Positions 15,735 to 25,100 are shown, counted from the stretch's first letter. The stretch is 46,285 nucleotides of DNA from Terriglobia bacterium (GCA_020073205.1 JAIQFR010000023.1:1-46285); one strand, 5' to 3'. Notes: generated by a model from the letters alone, not told the origin. Made by a program: numbers and translations.

Positions 15735-18700
15735 ATGCTGATGAAGCTGCTGGGGTTCCTGAGGACGTACCTGATCCCGGTCGCGGTCCTGGTCGTGCTG
15801 GCGGTCCTCGCGCTGACCCTCGGGCCGAGGGTGGGCCTGAAGAAGCCGTGGCACATCGTGGTCTTCGCGATCCTCCTCGCGCTGGCGATCGCCGTCGACC
15901 TCGTGATCTGGTTCCTCCAGCGGAAGCGGGAGCGGCAGTTCGAGACCGCGATCGTCCAACAGGCGCAGCAGGACATGGCGCGCGCCTCGGTGGCGCGGCG
16001 CGGCGAGATGGAGAACTTGATCGCGAGGTGGAAGGAGTCGATCCGGCTCCTCCGCGAGGCGAACCTCAAGGGGAAGAACGTCCTGCAGAAGCTCCCGTGG
16101 TTCGCGGTAATCGGCGAGTCCGGCTGCGGGAAGACCACGCTGATCAAGAACTCGGGGCTCGACTTCCCGATCGGCGACGCGAAGATCCGCGGGATCGGAG
16201 GCACCAAGAACTGCGACTGGTGGTTCGCGAACGAGGCGATCATCCTGGACACGGCCGGACGCTACGCGTTCGAGGTCCAGAGCGCGCCGGACCGAGAGGA
16301 GTGGGAGCGCTTTCTGACGCTCCTCAAGAAGACGCGAAAGCACAGCCCGGTGAACGGCCTCGTGGTCACGGTTCCGGCGGACTCGCTTCTCCGGAAGACG
16401 GAGGACGAGATCAGCACGTACGCGCAGCATCTTCGCGGGAAGATCAACGACCTGATGACGCGGCTCGAGATCGTGTTCCCCGTCTACCTCGTGGTGACCA
16501 AGGTCGACCTGGTGGAAGGGTTCGTCGGCTTCTTCAGTCGCTATCCGGCCAATCGGATCCGCGAAGCGGTCGGGCGCACGTTCGCCGACGTCCGCCCGGC
16601 GAGCTGCGTCGAGACCGCGGGAAAGACCCTCGACGACCTGTACGACCGGCTCTGCTCGATGAGCCTCGGGCTGATGGAGGAGGAGGACCCGGGGCCGCCC
16701 GCGCGTCCTTACCTGATGCACCCCGAGGAGTTCCACACGCTCGCGGGACGGCTCAAGATCTTCATCGAGTCCCTGTTCCGCGAGAACATCTACATGCGGA
16801 ACCCGATCTTCCGCGGCCTCTACCTCACCAGCGGCACTCAGGAAGGAAGGACGATCACGACCGCCTTCGCGCAGGCGGCTGCGGGGCTGGGGATCGACCC
16901 GGATGTCCTCACCACCGCGTTCGCCGCCGAGACCCCGAAACGGGCGTATTTCGTCAGGGACCTTCTGAGCCGCATCCTCGTGGAAGACTCGCGGCGGGAC
17001 CTGGTGCGTTCCCTGGCCCTCGGGGCCAAGCAGCAGTTCCTCCGGGCGCTCTATCGCGTGATCCTCCCGGTTGGAGCGCTGGCGCTCCTCTTCCTGGTGT
17101 GGGCGCTGGGGAGCTGGGCCGCCAGCCGCAACGACTGGCGCGCGCTCGCGTCGGCGATCGGCGACAGCCGGTTCATGAGCCGCGGGTCCGTTCGGGGACG
17201 GGACGTTTCGGAGGCGATGCGGGACCTTTCGCGGATCGGCGAGCTGCACGCCTCGGCGTGCGGGCGGTCCGCCTTCCTGAACCTGGGCCTGGTCCGGAGC
17301 GATCCGGAGTACGCCCAGTTCGCCGGCACGTTCGATCGAGCGGTGGAGAAGCACGTCCTTGAGCCGGTGCTCGCCCGGATCAAGCAGGACCTGGAGGGGG
17401 GCCAGACGACGACGAGGGACTTCCTCGACGAGCTCTCGGCCTACGTCGCCTATCGAAGGGCGCTGGCGATCCCGTCGTCGGTGCCGACGTCGCGGCTCGA
17501 GGGGCTGGCGGGTCCGTCGAGCGGGATCGACCGGCTCGGGACCCAGGCGCACCGGCGGGACCTCGCCTCGTTGACGCGGACCTACGCGGAGCTGGGCGGG
17601 AAGGAGGCGGGCGGCGTCGGGTTCCAGGCGGTCGCGCAGCGGATCCGTCAGATCATCTCCGACCTCAGCAGCACCGATCCCCTGAGCCAGCTTCGCAGCG
17701 TGGTGCGCGAGGGCGCCGGCGCGGTCCGGGCGAACGCGAGCGAGGGGGACATCTCGGCGCTGTGGGAGAAGCTCCGGCCGATCGCCCGCGGCGGCTCCGG
17801 CGGGGGGGACATCCCGCCGGAGCTCGTGGAGGCCATCGAGTCGGACATGGAATCCGTGCCGGACAGCCGGCCCGCCCTGGAGGCCCTCCGCACGCTGAAG
17901 CCGCTCGTCGTGACCGGGACCTCGTCGGCCCAGCCGGAGCAGGCGGGAGGGGTCTACGGCACGTTCGTCCAGCTCGTCAGGACTCCGCTCAAACAGGCCA
18001 CCGATGTTCCGCTCCCGCAATGCGGGTCGATCTCCGGCGACGACCCGTCCACGGTGGCAGCGGTTCAGACCGCGCTCCAGGGCTTCCTCGCCGAGGTGGC
18101 GAAGGGGGCCGATGGGGCCCGGCAGGGGATCGCCTCGCTGAACGCGCAGCTGTCCCCGTCCCAGCAGCTCGACGCGCAGGTGACCGCGGACCTGGTCCGC
18201 CGCGGGAGGATGGCGGAGGCCTACAAGGCCTGCACCACGGGCTGGTTCGACGCCGAAGGACCGCTCTCGCCGAAGGCGCTGAGCGGCGGAGGAGGGGGGG
18301 GCGGCGGCGCCGGCGGGGCCCAGCTGATCGGTCCCTCGGGGGCAGGGATCTTCAAGTGCAACGTGCCGGTCCCCGCAGGTGGGGGCGGCGGGGTCGATCC
18401 TGCGACGCGGGCGAAGCTCCAGGCGCTGTCGTCCCCGCTCCAGAAGATCTGGACGGTGCCGGACGTTCCGAGGGACCTGATCGAAGCGCAGAAGACGCGA
18501 TGGGCGCAGATCGGTGGGGAGTCCGAAGGCGGAGGCGGCAGCGCGCGCGCGGACTGGCGGAGGGCGCTGTCGCGGATCGAGCTGGACACGCCGGCGGACA
18601 GTTGGCAGCTCGAGATGATCCCGTCGTTGATCGCCGGCGACGGGGGAACCCTCAAGTCGATCGTGAGCAAGATCAAGAACGGGCTCGCTTCCGCGGGGGA

Positions 18701-19682
18701 GCCATCGAGCGATCTCGAGGGATTCAGCCCCGACGCCTACATGGCCGCCCTCGGGAAGATCGGCGAGCGGCTGTCGAAGGCGCTCGAAAGCCCGCAGAAG
18801 GGGGTGGAGCTGGCGAGGCTCAAGCAAGACCGTGGCTTGTTCGATGCGGCGGTCGCGGCCGCGGGGCGCGCCCCCGGCTCGCTTCAGGCGGTGCTGAAGC
18901 GGGTGCCGCAGACGATCCTCGAGAAGCTCGGGGGCGGTCCCGGCCTCGGCGAGTTCTACGACAGCCAGCTCAGGCCGAAGCTGGCGGAGGCGGCCTCGAA
19001 ATACCCCTTCAAGGGATCGTCGGACGCCGAGGTCGACTCCGCCGATTTCGACGACCTCTTCGCGCCGCAGGGAAAGCTCGCGCAGCTCAAGGACGTGGTG
19101 GCCAGTCCCGGGGGAGCGCTGAAGCGACTCCTCGACTCGGCGGGGAGGGTGCAGGACGCGTACGGCGACACCAAGGCGTTCGTCATCAAGGTGACCCCGG
19201 CGGAGCCGTCGTTCGAGGTCGAGCCGGGGATCGAGAAGGAGCGGCTTCCGCTCAAGTTCGTCTCGTGGGGGATCACCCTCGCCGACACCCCGGTGCCGAA
19301 CAAGAGCGCGGCGCGCGTCCAGGTCCGCCTGCAGGCGGACGCGACGAGCAAGCTCGATCCGATCGACTTCGACATCGGCCAGGGGGAGAAACGGCTGGGG
19401 GGGATCCTGGGCCGGAAGAAGGTGTACGAGAAGGCCGACCTGAGGCTCGGGGACCCTCCTCCCTCCTCGAGCGGCCCCTGGTCGTTCCTCAGGTTCCTGC
19501 AGTCCGGCAAGCCGGAGAAGAAGGGCGTGGGGATGTTCCGGTGCTCCTGGCAGGTCCCGCTCGTGGAGAAGAAGTCCGGGAAGAAGATCGCGACGCTCAC
19601 GCTCGCATACGACGTCGCGACACCCGTGCTCGAGCCGGGGCTCTTCAAGGGGTTCGAGCCGCCGTCGAGCATCGGAGATTGA
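15735..19682 (+). CDS. tssM: T6SS membrane-complex protein TssM (IcmF)
   Basis: A 1315-residue IcmF-type protein. Two N-terminal transmembrane helices (about 8-28 and 38-58) precede a cytoplasmic NTPase domain with Walker A GESGCGKTT (127-135) and downstream TKVDLVEGF. A third helix spans about 443-463, and a long periplasmic part follows. The C-terminal IcmF domain includes FLRFLQSG and ends near the predicted outer-membrane-facing region. A glycine-rich stretch (about 850-890) interrupts the periplasmic domain. TssM spans the envelope and normally meets the lipoprotein TssJ, which is not visible in this window. Walker A is intact, so this is not one of the TssMs that have lost ATP binding. 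A GAGGTGAT site precedes the ATG, 7 bases after tssL. Confidence 0.96.
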   Translation: MLMKLLGFLRTYLIPVAVLVVLAVLALTLGPRVGLKKPWHIVVFAILLALAIAVDLVIWFLQRKRERQFETAIVQQAQQDMARASVARRGEMENLIARWKESIRLLREANLKGKNVLQKLPWFAVIGESGCGKTTLIKNSGLDFPIGDAKIRGIGGTKNCDWWFANEAIILDTAGRYAFEVQSAPDREEWERFLTLLKKTRKHSPVNGLVVTVPADSLLRKTEDEISTYAQHLRGKINDLMTRLEIVFPVYLVVTKVDLVEGFVGFFSRYPANRIREAVGRTFADVRPASCVETAGKTLDDLYDRLCSMSLGLMEEEDPGPPARPYLMHPEEFHTLAGRLKIFIESLFRENIYMRNPIFRGLYLTSGTQEGRTITTAFAQAAAGLGIDPDVLTTAFAAETPKRAYFVRDLLSRILVEDSRRDLVRSLALGAKQQFLRALYRVILPVGALALLFLVWALGSWAASRNDWRALASAIGDSRFMSRGSVRGRDVSEAMRDLSRIGELHASACGRSAFLNLGLVRSDPEYAQFAGTFDRAVEKHVLEPVLARIKQDLEGGQTTTRDFLDELSAYVAYRRALAIPSSVPTSRLEGLAGPSSGIDRLGTQAHRRDLASLTRTYAELGGKEAGGVGFQAVAQRIRQIISDLSSTDPLSQLRSVVREGAGAVRANASEGDISALWEKLRPIARGGSGGGDIPPELVEAIESDMESVPDSRPALEALRTLKPLVVTGTSSAQPEQAGGVYGTFVQLVRTPLKQATDVPLPQCGSISGDDPSTVAAVQTALQGFLAEVAKGADGARQGIASLNAQLSPSQQLDAQVTADLVRRGRMAEAYKACTTGWFDAEGPLSPKALSGGGGGGGGAGGAQLIGPSGAGIFKCNVPVPAGGGGGVDPATRAKLQALSSPLQKIWTVPDVPRDLIEAQKTRWAQIGGESEGGGGSARADWRRALSRIELDTPADSWQLEMIPSLIAGDGGTLKSIVSKIKNGLASAGEPSSDLEGFSPDAYMAALGKIGERLSKALESPQKGVELARLKQDRGLFDAAVAAAGRAPGSLQAVLKRVPQTILEKLGGGPGLGEFYDSQLRPKLAEAASKYPFKGSSDAEVDSADFDDLFAPQGKLAQLKDVVASPGGALKRLLDSAGRVQDAYGDTKAFVIKVTPAEPSFEVEPGIEKERLPLKFVSWGITLADTPVPNKSAARVQVRLQADATSKLDPIDFDIGQGEKRLGGILGRKKVYEKADLRLGDPPPSSSGPWSFLRFLQSGKPEKKGVGMFRCSWQVPLVEKKSGKKIATLTLAYDVATPVLEPGLFKGFEPPSSIGD

Positions 19683-19710
19683 CCGTCATGAAGACGGGAG
19701 TCGTTGGAAG

Positions 19711-20700
19711 ATGAGCGTCGTGCCGGTCCCGCTCCACGGTTTCGGGAAGCTCCCCCTCGCGGGCGACTTCATCCACTTCCGCCTGGAAGGCGACGAGGCC
19801 CGGGCGTTCGTGGGCTGGCTCGAGCGCGGACAGGCGCTGGTGGAGAGCATCCGCCGCGGCGGCGGCGAGGACACCGCCGGCGGCGCCGCCGAGCCACGCC
19901 GATTCCGCTTCGCCTTCGATCCGGGGAACGGCCGGCGGCTCCTGGTCGGCGTGCTGCGCGAGAGCCACGACCGCGGGGCGCTCCGGCGGTTCCCGTTCGC
20001 GCTGTTCGCGTCGCTCGAGGCGTCCGGTTTCCGCGAGCGCCCTTCTCTCATGCCCCTGCTGTTCGCCGAGCCGTGGGAGATGCTCGATACGGGGATGGAG
20101 TCCCTCGGGCGGGCGACGGGGACGGAGGAGCTCTTCGGCCTGCTGAGCGGCATGTCGATCTCGGTGCCCGAGGCGGGCCGAGCGACCGCGAAGGACGTGG
20201 ACGGGATCCTCGGGGGGACCTTCGCCGGGGAGTTCTGGACCGTTCTCTTGGGGGAGGGGAGCGTGGCGCGCCGCGCGGCGCTGTTCGATCTCCTGGTGCA
20301 GACGCTCCTCCCCTTTCGCAAGAACCGCCCGGAGGAGGTTCCCGTCGCCCTCAAGCTGCCGCTCGCCGGCGGCGCGCGGGACGTGTCCGTCCAGAGCGTC
20401 TTCTGGGTGGAGCTGCTCGCCGGCATGCTCCGCGGCGCCCGGCTCGCGCCGAGCGTCTTCCTCAGCACGGCCCCGGAGGGGGGCACTCCCACGAGCTTGC
20501 ACGTGTTCTTCCAGCGCGCCGACGAGACGAATTTCGCGGCGCTCCTGACGCGGCGTTACGAGGCGGACTACGTGAGCGACCTGACCGACCCGGGGCCGGC
20601 GGCGTCCCCTCCCTCGGCCCTGGGGGGCGCGGCGCGCCGCCAGATCGACGACGAGGGGGCGTCCCTTCAGGATCTGGTCCGGTTCCGTTGGATAGGGTGA
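19711..20700 (+). CDS. tagF: T6SS post-translational regulator TagF
   Basis: A 329-residue protein with the TagF N-terminal signature PLHGFGKLPLAGDFIHFRL (about 7-25). The family domain continues through FPFALFASLE and SLMPLLFAEPWE. In Pseudomonas and Agrobacterium, TagF represses T6SS assembly after translation, partly by binding FHA protein, and is counteracted by phosphorylation. Here it could pair with the kinase at 4152-8210, although no FHA protein is seen. It is longer than the shortest TagF proteins (about 170-230 residues), with an extra C-terminal part (about 200-329). No PppA phosphatase domain is recognisable there. It follows tssM by 28 bases and closes the first operon; a promoter for tssA lies just downstream. 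Confidence 0.88.
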   Translation: MSVVPVPLHGFGKLPLAGDFIHFRLEGDEARAFVGWLERGQALVESIRRGGGEDTAGGAAEPRRFRFAFDPGNGRRLLVGVLRESHDRGALRRFPFALFASLEASGFRERPSLMPLLFAEPWEMLDTGMESLGRATGTEELFGLLSGMSISVPEAGRATAKDVDGILGGTFAGEFWTVLLGEGSVARRAALFDLLVQTLLPFRKNRPEEVPVALKLPLAGGARDVSVQSVFWVELLAGMLRGARLAPSVFLSTAPEGGTPTSLHVFFQRADETNFAALLTRRYEADYVSDLTDPGPAASPPSALGGAARRQIDDEGASLQDLVRFRWIG

Positions 20701-20716
20701 CCGGAGGGATTTGTCG

Positions 20717-20745
20717 TTGACGCCGCGCGGGGGAGCGCGTAACAT
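20717..20745 (+). promoter_or_regulatory. sigma70-type promoter upstream of tssA
   Basis: TTGACG (20717-20722, 5/6 to the -35 consensus) is followed after exactly 17 bases by TAACAT (20740-20745, 4/6 to the -10). It lies in the 93-base gap between tagF and tssA, the largest break in the plus-strand cluster, and ends about 50 bases before the tssA start. It probably drives tssA through tssH and the vgrG island. GCGCGTAACATC also occurs at 41723-41734. Confidence 0.55.
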
Positions 20746-20793
20746 CGGACTACTTTTGTCGTGTTTATCCGGACGTCGCCGGGGTGAGCAACG

Positions 20794-22359
20794 TTGAGTG
20801 AGGCGGTGGAGAATCGCATCGGAGCGGCGCTGAGGGCGGTGACGGAGGACGCTCCGGCCGGGAGGTCCGTCCGGTACGACCCGGAATACGAGATCCTCAA
20901 GGCCGAGGCGGACAAGATCGGCGGCTTCGCCGCCGCCGGGGTCGACTGGACCAAGATCGCCGCCCTCTCGGGGGAGATCCTCGAGAAGAAATCGAAGGAC
21001 CTCCTGGTCATGAGCTACTTCTGCCTCGCGCTCTTCCAGACCGGAGGGTACCCGGCGCTGGCGGAGGCTCTCGGCGGGATGCACGATCTTCTCGAGACCT
21101 ACTGGGATCGGCTCTTCCCCGAGGCGAACCGTCTGAGGGCGCGCGTGTCGGCGATCGAGTGGCTCGTGGAGCGGTGCACCGCGGCCGTGCGGCAGCGGGA
21201 GGCGACGGCGGGCGAGGCCGACGCGGTCGGCGCGTGCCTCGAGGCCCTCGATGCGCTGGACGCGTGCCTCCGGGAGAAGCTACTCAACGAGGCTCCCAGC
21301 GTCGGCGATCTGAGGGGCGCGCTGAACGAGAGGTCGGCGGGGGCGGAGCCGGCGGCATCGGCGCCCTCGCCGACGGCGCCAACCACCGCGGCCGCCGTTG
21401 CGCCGGTCGCGCGCGATCTCGCGACCGCCGAGGCGAGGGACGAAGCGCTCAAGGACGCGATGGGCTCCCTGAAGTCGTTGGCCGGGGCGATCCGTCGCGG
21501 AGACCCGCGGGATCCTCTGGCCTACCGCCTGGCGAGGGTCGCGGCGTGGAGCCGCGTCCGAGGCGCCCCGGCGGACACCGACGGACGGACGTCCGTGCCC
21601 GCCCTGGGGGCGTCGGCGGAGACCCTGAACCGGTACGCCGGGCTCGCCGCGCGCGGAGAGTGGACCGCCCTGCTGGAGCAGGCGGAGGGCCAGTTCCTGC
21701 AGTCGGTGCTCTGGCTCGACGTCCACCGGTTCAGCGTGTTGGCGCTCCGAGGCCTGGGGAGGGATTACGAAAAGGCGGAGGCCGCGATCGTCCACGAGCT
21801 CGCCGAGTACGTCGGGTCGTTCCCGAGGATGCTCGAGCTTGCCTTCGCGGACGGGACGCCGTTCGCCTCCGCCGAGACTCGCACCTGGATCGCGGAAACG
21901 ACCGCGATATCGGGCTCGGGAACGCCTCAGGCGGTGGGCGGGATTCCCCCCTCCGCCGGAAGCGCCGAGGATGACACGGCGGCGCGTGCCGCAGAGTTGG
22001 CGAGGAGCGGAAAGATCGGCGAGGCGGTCGCGCTGCTCTCGGGCGGCGCGGAGCGGCCGGCGTCGGCGCGCGATCGCTTCCTCCGGCGGATCGCGCTCGC
22101 GAGGATCCTGGCCGACGCGCGGGAGATACGGGCGGCCGTGGCGCAGATGGAGCGCGTGGAAGAGGACCTGGGACGATTCGGGGTCGAGGATTGGGAGCCG
22201 GGCCTCGCGGTGGAGGCGCTGTCGGTCCACCTGAGGCTCGCGCGGGCTCTGGCGCGGAGCGAGGGGAAGTCGTCCGCGGATGTGGCCCGGAAGGCGGAAG
22301 AGCTGTACGCGCGGCTGGCGCGCCTCGACGCGCGAGCCGCCCTGGCGATGAAGGCGTGA
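20794..22359 (+). CDS. tssA: T6SS cap/assembly protein TssA
   Basis: A 521-residue TssA (ImpA). The ImpA_N domain lies at about 25-115 and has the family segment ending YWDRLFPEANRLRARVSAIEW around residue 103 onward. The rest is helical and alanine-rich with a longer C-terminal region (about 250-521), as in the VasJ-like long TssAs. These act at the baseplate and the distal end of the growing sheath. The start is TTG (20794), because no in-frame ATG fits the conserved N-terminus. It is the first gene behind the tssA promoter. Low-complexity Ala/Pro sequence (about 175-200) separates the domains. Confidence 0.93.
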   Translation: MSEAVENRIGAALRAVTEDAPAGRSVRYDPEYEILKAEADKIGGFAAAGVDWTKIAALSGEILEKKSKDLLVMSYFCLALFQTGGYPALAEALGGMHDLLETYWDRLFPEANRLRARVSAIEWLVERCTAAVRQREATAGEADAVGACLEALDALDACLREKLLNEAPSVGDLRGALNERSAGAEPAASAPSPTAPTTAAAVAPVARDLATAEARDEALKDAMGSLKSLAGAIRRGDPRDPLAYRLARVAAWSRVRGAPADTDGRTSVPALGASAETLNRYAGLAARGEWTALLEQAEGQFLQSVLWLDVHRFSVLALRGLGRDYEKAEAAIVHELAEYVGSFPRMLELAFADGTPFASAETRTWIAETTAISGSGTPQAVGGIPPSAGSAEDDTAARAAELARSGKIGEAVALLSGGAERPASARDRFLRRIALARILADAREIRAAVAQMERVEEDLGRFGVEDWEPGLAVEALSVHLRLARALARSEGKSSADVARKAEELYARLARLDARAALAMKA

Positions 22360-22435
22360 CGGGGAAGCCGAGTCGGCGTGCCGCGCGGCGGGATCGACCG
22401 GTGGGCCGGACGGACCCAACATAAGGAGCGAGGAG

Positions 22436-22945
22436 ATGGCCAAAGAAGGATCGGTGGCACCGCGGGAGCGGGTGAACATCACCTACAAGCCCGCGACCGG
22501 GGATGCGAAAGCGGAAGTGGAGCTGCCGCTCAAGCTGGTGATGCTCGGCGACTACACCCTTCGCCCGGACGATCGGCCGCTCGAGGAGCGGAAACCGATC
22601 AAGGTCGACAAGGACAACTTCGAGGACGTGATGAAGAAGCAGCAGCTCTCGCTGTCCTTCAACGTCCAGGATCGGCTGGCGGGAAAGCCGGACGAGGAGA
22701 TGCCGGTCCACCTGAAGTTCGAGACGCTCAAGGACTTCTCGCCCGAGGCGGTGGCGCAGCAGGTCCCCGAGTTGAACAAGCTCCTCGAGCTGCGCAAGGC
22801 TCTGCTGGCCTTGAAGGGACCGCTCGGCAACATCCCGGGGTTCCGCAAGAGACTCCAGGGGATGCTCGAGGGCGACGCGGACCTGGACAAGATCCTGGCG
22901 GAGCTCGGCGCGGCGGAGGCCGAAGAGGGGAAAGAGGGGAAGTAG
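22436..22945 (+). CDS. tssB: T6SS small sheath subunit TssB (VipA)
   Basis: A 169-residue TssB. The N-terminal signature RVNITYKPATGDAKAEVELP, then LKLVMLGDYTLRPD and the DNFEDVMKKQQLSLSF region, are typical of VipA/ImpB. The C-terminal helix (AEEGKEGK) is charged. TssB and TssC interlock to form the contractile sheath around the Hcp tube. AAGGAG and GAGGAG lie before the ATG. The gene is 76 bases after tssA and 84 before tssC. A second, fused TssB domain is encoded at 39212-41089. Confidence 0.97.
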   Translation: MAKEGSVAPRERVNITYKPATGDAKAEVELPLKLVMLGDYTLRPDDRPLEERKPIKVDKDNFEDVMKKQQLSLSFNVQDRLAGKPDEEMPVHLKFETLKDFSPEAVAQQVPELNKLLELRKALLALKGPLGNIPGFRKRLQGMLEGDADLDKILAELGAAEAEEGKEGK

Positions 22946-23029
22946 GTCCTCGGGAGGCCCGAGAGGCCCGTCGAGGGCGCCAGGAACAACGTGGATGCGC
23001 CGCGTCGAGCGGCGGACAGGTGAGTCACC

Positions 23030-24514
23030 ATGGCGGATCAGAAGGAAGAGGCAAGACAGAGGGCCGGCGCGACCGAGGAGGGATCGGCATCCCTGCTCGA
23101 TTCGATCATGCAGGAGACCAAGATCCGGCCCTCGGACGAGAGCTACGGCGTCGCCAAGCGCGGTCTCGCGGAATTCATGAAACACATGATCGAGACCCGG
23201 GCGACGGCCAAGATCAACCAGGCCGCGGTCGTCGAGATGATCGCGGAGATCGACCGGAAGCTCAGCTCCCAGGTCGACGCGGTCCTCCACCACGAGCAAT
23301 TCCAGAAGATGGAGTCCGCATGGCGAGGCCTGAAGATGGTCATCGACAAGACCAACTTCAGGGAGAACATCAAGATCGAGCTGCTCAACGTCTCGAAGGA
23401 GGATCTCCTCGCGGACTTCGAGGATTCCCCCGAGCTGGTCAAGTCGGGGCTCTACAAGCTGGTCTACACGGAGAACTACGGGGTCTTCGGCGGGGAGCCG
23501 GTGGCGGGGATGATCGCCAACTACAACTTCGGCCCCGGTCCCCAGGACGTCCGCCTCCTCCAGAACTGCGCCTCCGTGTCCACCATGTCCCACGCGCCGT
23601 TCATCGCCGGTGCCGGGGCGGAGTTCTTCGGCGAGAAGGACTATCTCAGGTTCCCGAACCTCAAGGACCTGCACTCGATCTTCGAGGGGCCGCAGTACTC
23701 GAAATGGCGGAGCTTCAGGGAGTCCGAGGACGCGAGGTCGGTCGGTCTCGTCATGCCCCGATTCCTGCTTCGCCTGCCGTACGGGAAGGAGACGGTCCCG
23801 GTCAAGGCCTTCGACTACGAGGAGACGTCGGCGGGGAGTCACGAGAACTACCTCTGGGGGAACGCCGCGTTCGCATTCGCCACGCGGCTGACCGACAGCT
23901 TCGCCAAGTTCCGGTTCTGCGCCAACATCATCGGGCCCTCGGGCGGCGGCGCGGTGGAGGACCTTCCAGTCCACACCTTCGAGGCCATGGGGGAGATCCA
24001 GGCGAAGATCCCCACCGAGATCCTTCTCTCCGAGCGGCGGGAGTTCGAGCTGGCCGAGGAGGGGTTCATCGGGCTCACCATGCGCAAGGGGAGCGACAAC
24101 GCGTGCTTCTTCTCGGCCAACTCCTGCCAGAAGCCGAAGACTTACGGCCAGTCGAAGGAAGGGAAGGCGGCGGAGGCGAATTACAAGCTGGGCACGCGCC
24201 TCCCGTACCTGTTCATCGTGAACCGGATGGCGCACTACCTCAAGGTGCTGCAGCGGGAGGAGATCGGGAGCACCAAGTCGAGGGTGGATCTCGAGAAGGA
24301 TCTCAACCAGTGGATCGGCCAGTACGTCCTGGACATGGACCACGCCGACGCGGCGTCCTACGCGCGGCGTCCGCTCCGGAAGGCCGAGGTCACGGTCGAG
24401 GACGTCGAGGGGGAGCCCGGGTGGTACAAGGTCGGTCTCAAGGTCGTGCCGCATTTCAAGTACGAGGGAGCGTTCTTTGAGCTGTCACTGGTGGGGAAGC
24501 TGGACAAGAAATAG
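23030..24514 (+). CDS. tssC: T6SS large sheath subunit TssC (VipB)
   Basis: A 494-residue canonical TssC. Recognisable segments are QVDAVLHHEQFQKMESAWRG, NYNFGPGPQDVRLLQ, SMSHAPFIAGAGAEFFG, LPYGKETVPVKAFDYEE, WGNAAFAFATRLTDSFAKF and the C-terminal HFKYEGAFFELSLVGKLDKK. With TssB it forms the sheath that contracts to drive the Hcp/VgrG needle; ClpV then disassembles it. Size and ends are normal. An AGGTGA site precedes the ATG. It is the direct comparison for the fused TssB-TssC protein at 39212-41089, which shares the same core motifs but has diverged. Confidence 0.98.
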   Translation: MADQKEEARQRAGATEEGSASLLDSIMQETKIRPSDESYGVAKRGLAEFMKHMIETRATAKINQAAVVEMIAEIDRKLSSQVDAVLHHEQFQKMESAWRGLKMVIDKTNFRENIKIELLNVSKEDLLADFEDSPELVKSGLYKLVYTENYGVFGGEPVAGMIANYNFGPGPQDVRLLQNCASVSTMSHAPFIAGAGAEFFGEKDYLRFPNLKDLHSIFEGPQYSKWRSFRESEDARSVGLVMPRFLLRLPYGKETVPVKAFDYEETSAGSHENYLWGNAAFAFATRLTDSFAKFRFCANIIGPSGGGAVEDLPVHTFEAMGEIQAKIPTEILLSERREFELAEEGFIGLTMRKGSDNACFFSANSCQKPKTYGQSKEGKAAEANYKLGTRLPYLFIVNRMAHYLKVLQREEIGSTKSRVDLEKDLNQWIGQYVLDMDHADAASYARRPLRKAEVTVEDVEGEPGWYKVGLKVVPHFKYEGAFFELSLVGKLDKK

Positions 24515-24583
24515 CGGCCCGTCACCTCGCGACCCCGGCCTTTGGTGCCGGGCTCGATACGGGGAGAGGCCGGAGGAGGATCC

Positions 24584-25063
24584 ATGGCTTACGAGTTCTA
24601 CGTGACGATCGAGGGGACGAAGCAGGGGAAGTTCAAGGGGGAGAGCAGCCGGGATGCGCACAAGGACAAGATCGAGGGGCTGGCGTTCGAGTGGAAGGTC
24701 CAGTCCCCGAGGGACATCGCGACGGGCCAGGCCTCCGGGAAGCGGCAGCACCTGCCGATCAAGATCACCAAGGAGTGGGGCGCGGCGTCTCCCCAGATCC
24801 TCCAGGCCCTCTGCAGCAACGAGGTGATGAAGAACATCCTGTTCGAGTTCATCCGGACGACGCCCGAAGGCGCCGAGGAGATCCACCACACGATCAAGCT
24901 GCTGAACGCGACGATCTCGGAGGTCCACCCGTTCATCGAGATGACCAAGCACGAGGAGCGCACCGACGTGCACGAGCTGGAGGAGGTGTCGTTCACCTAC
25001 CAGCGGGTCGAGGTGGAGAACAAGACCGGCAAGACGATGGCGGTCGACGATTGGACGAAGTGA
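24584..25063 (+). CDS. hcp: T6SS tube protein Hcp (TssD)
   Basis: A 159-residue Hcp. It opens with MAYEFYVTIEGTKQGKFKGE, then IEGLAFEWKVQSPRDIATGQASGKRQH-type sequence, followed by KEWGAASPQILQAL and the C-terminal LEEVSFTYQRVEVENK. Hcp hexamers stack into the inner tube and can carry small effectors. It starts at the ATG at 24584, which has GGAGGAGG upstream; the frame is open from 24542 but no earlier start is needed. The length is standard and there is no C-terminal effector extension. It sits between tssC and tssE. Confidence 0.97.
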   Translation: MAYEFYVTIEGTKQGKFKGESSRDAHKDKIEGLAFEWKVQSPRDIATGQASGKRQHLPIKITKEWGAASPQILQALCSNEVMKNILFEFIRTTPEGAEEIHHTIKLLNATISEVHPFIEMTKHEERTDVHELEEVSFTYQRVEVENKTGKTMAVDDWTK

Positions 25064-25100
25064 GGGGCGCCCGACCGATCCCCTCGGGACCGGGTGGGAC

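Noticed and set aside
13181-16252. Long minus-strand open frame opposite tssK, tssL and tssM
   Set aside because: It is antisense to conserved T6SS genes and its composition is typical of a shadow frame.
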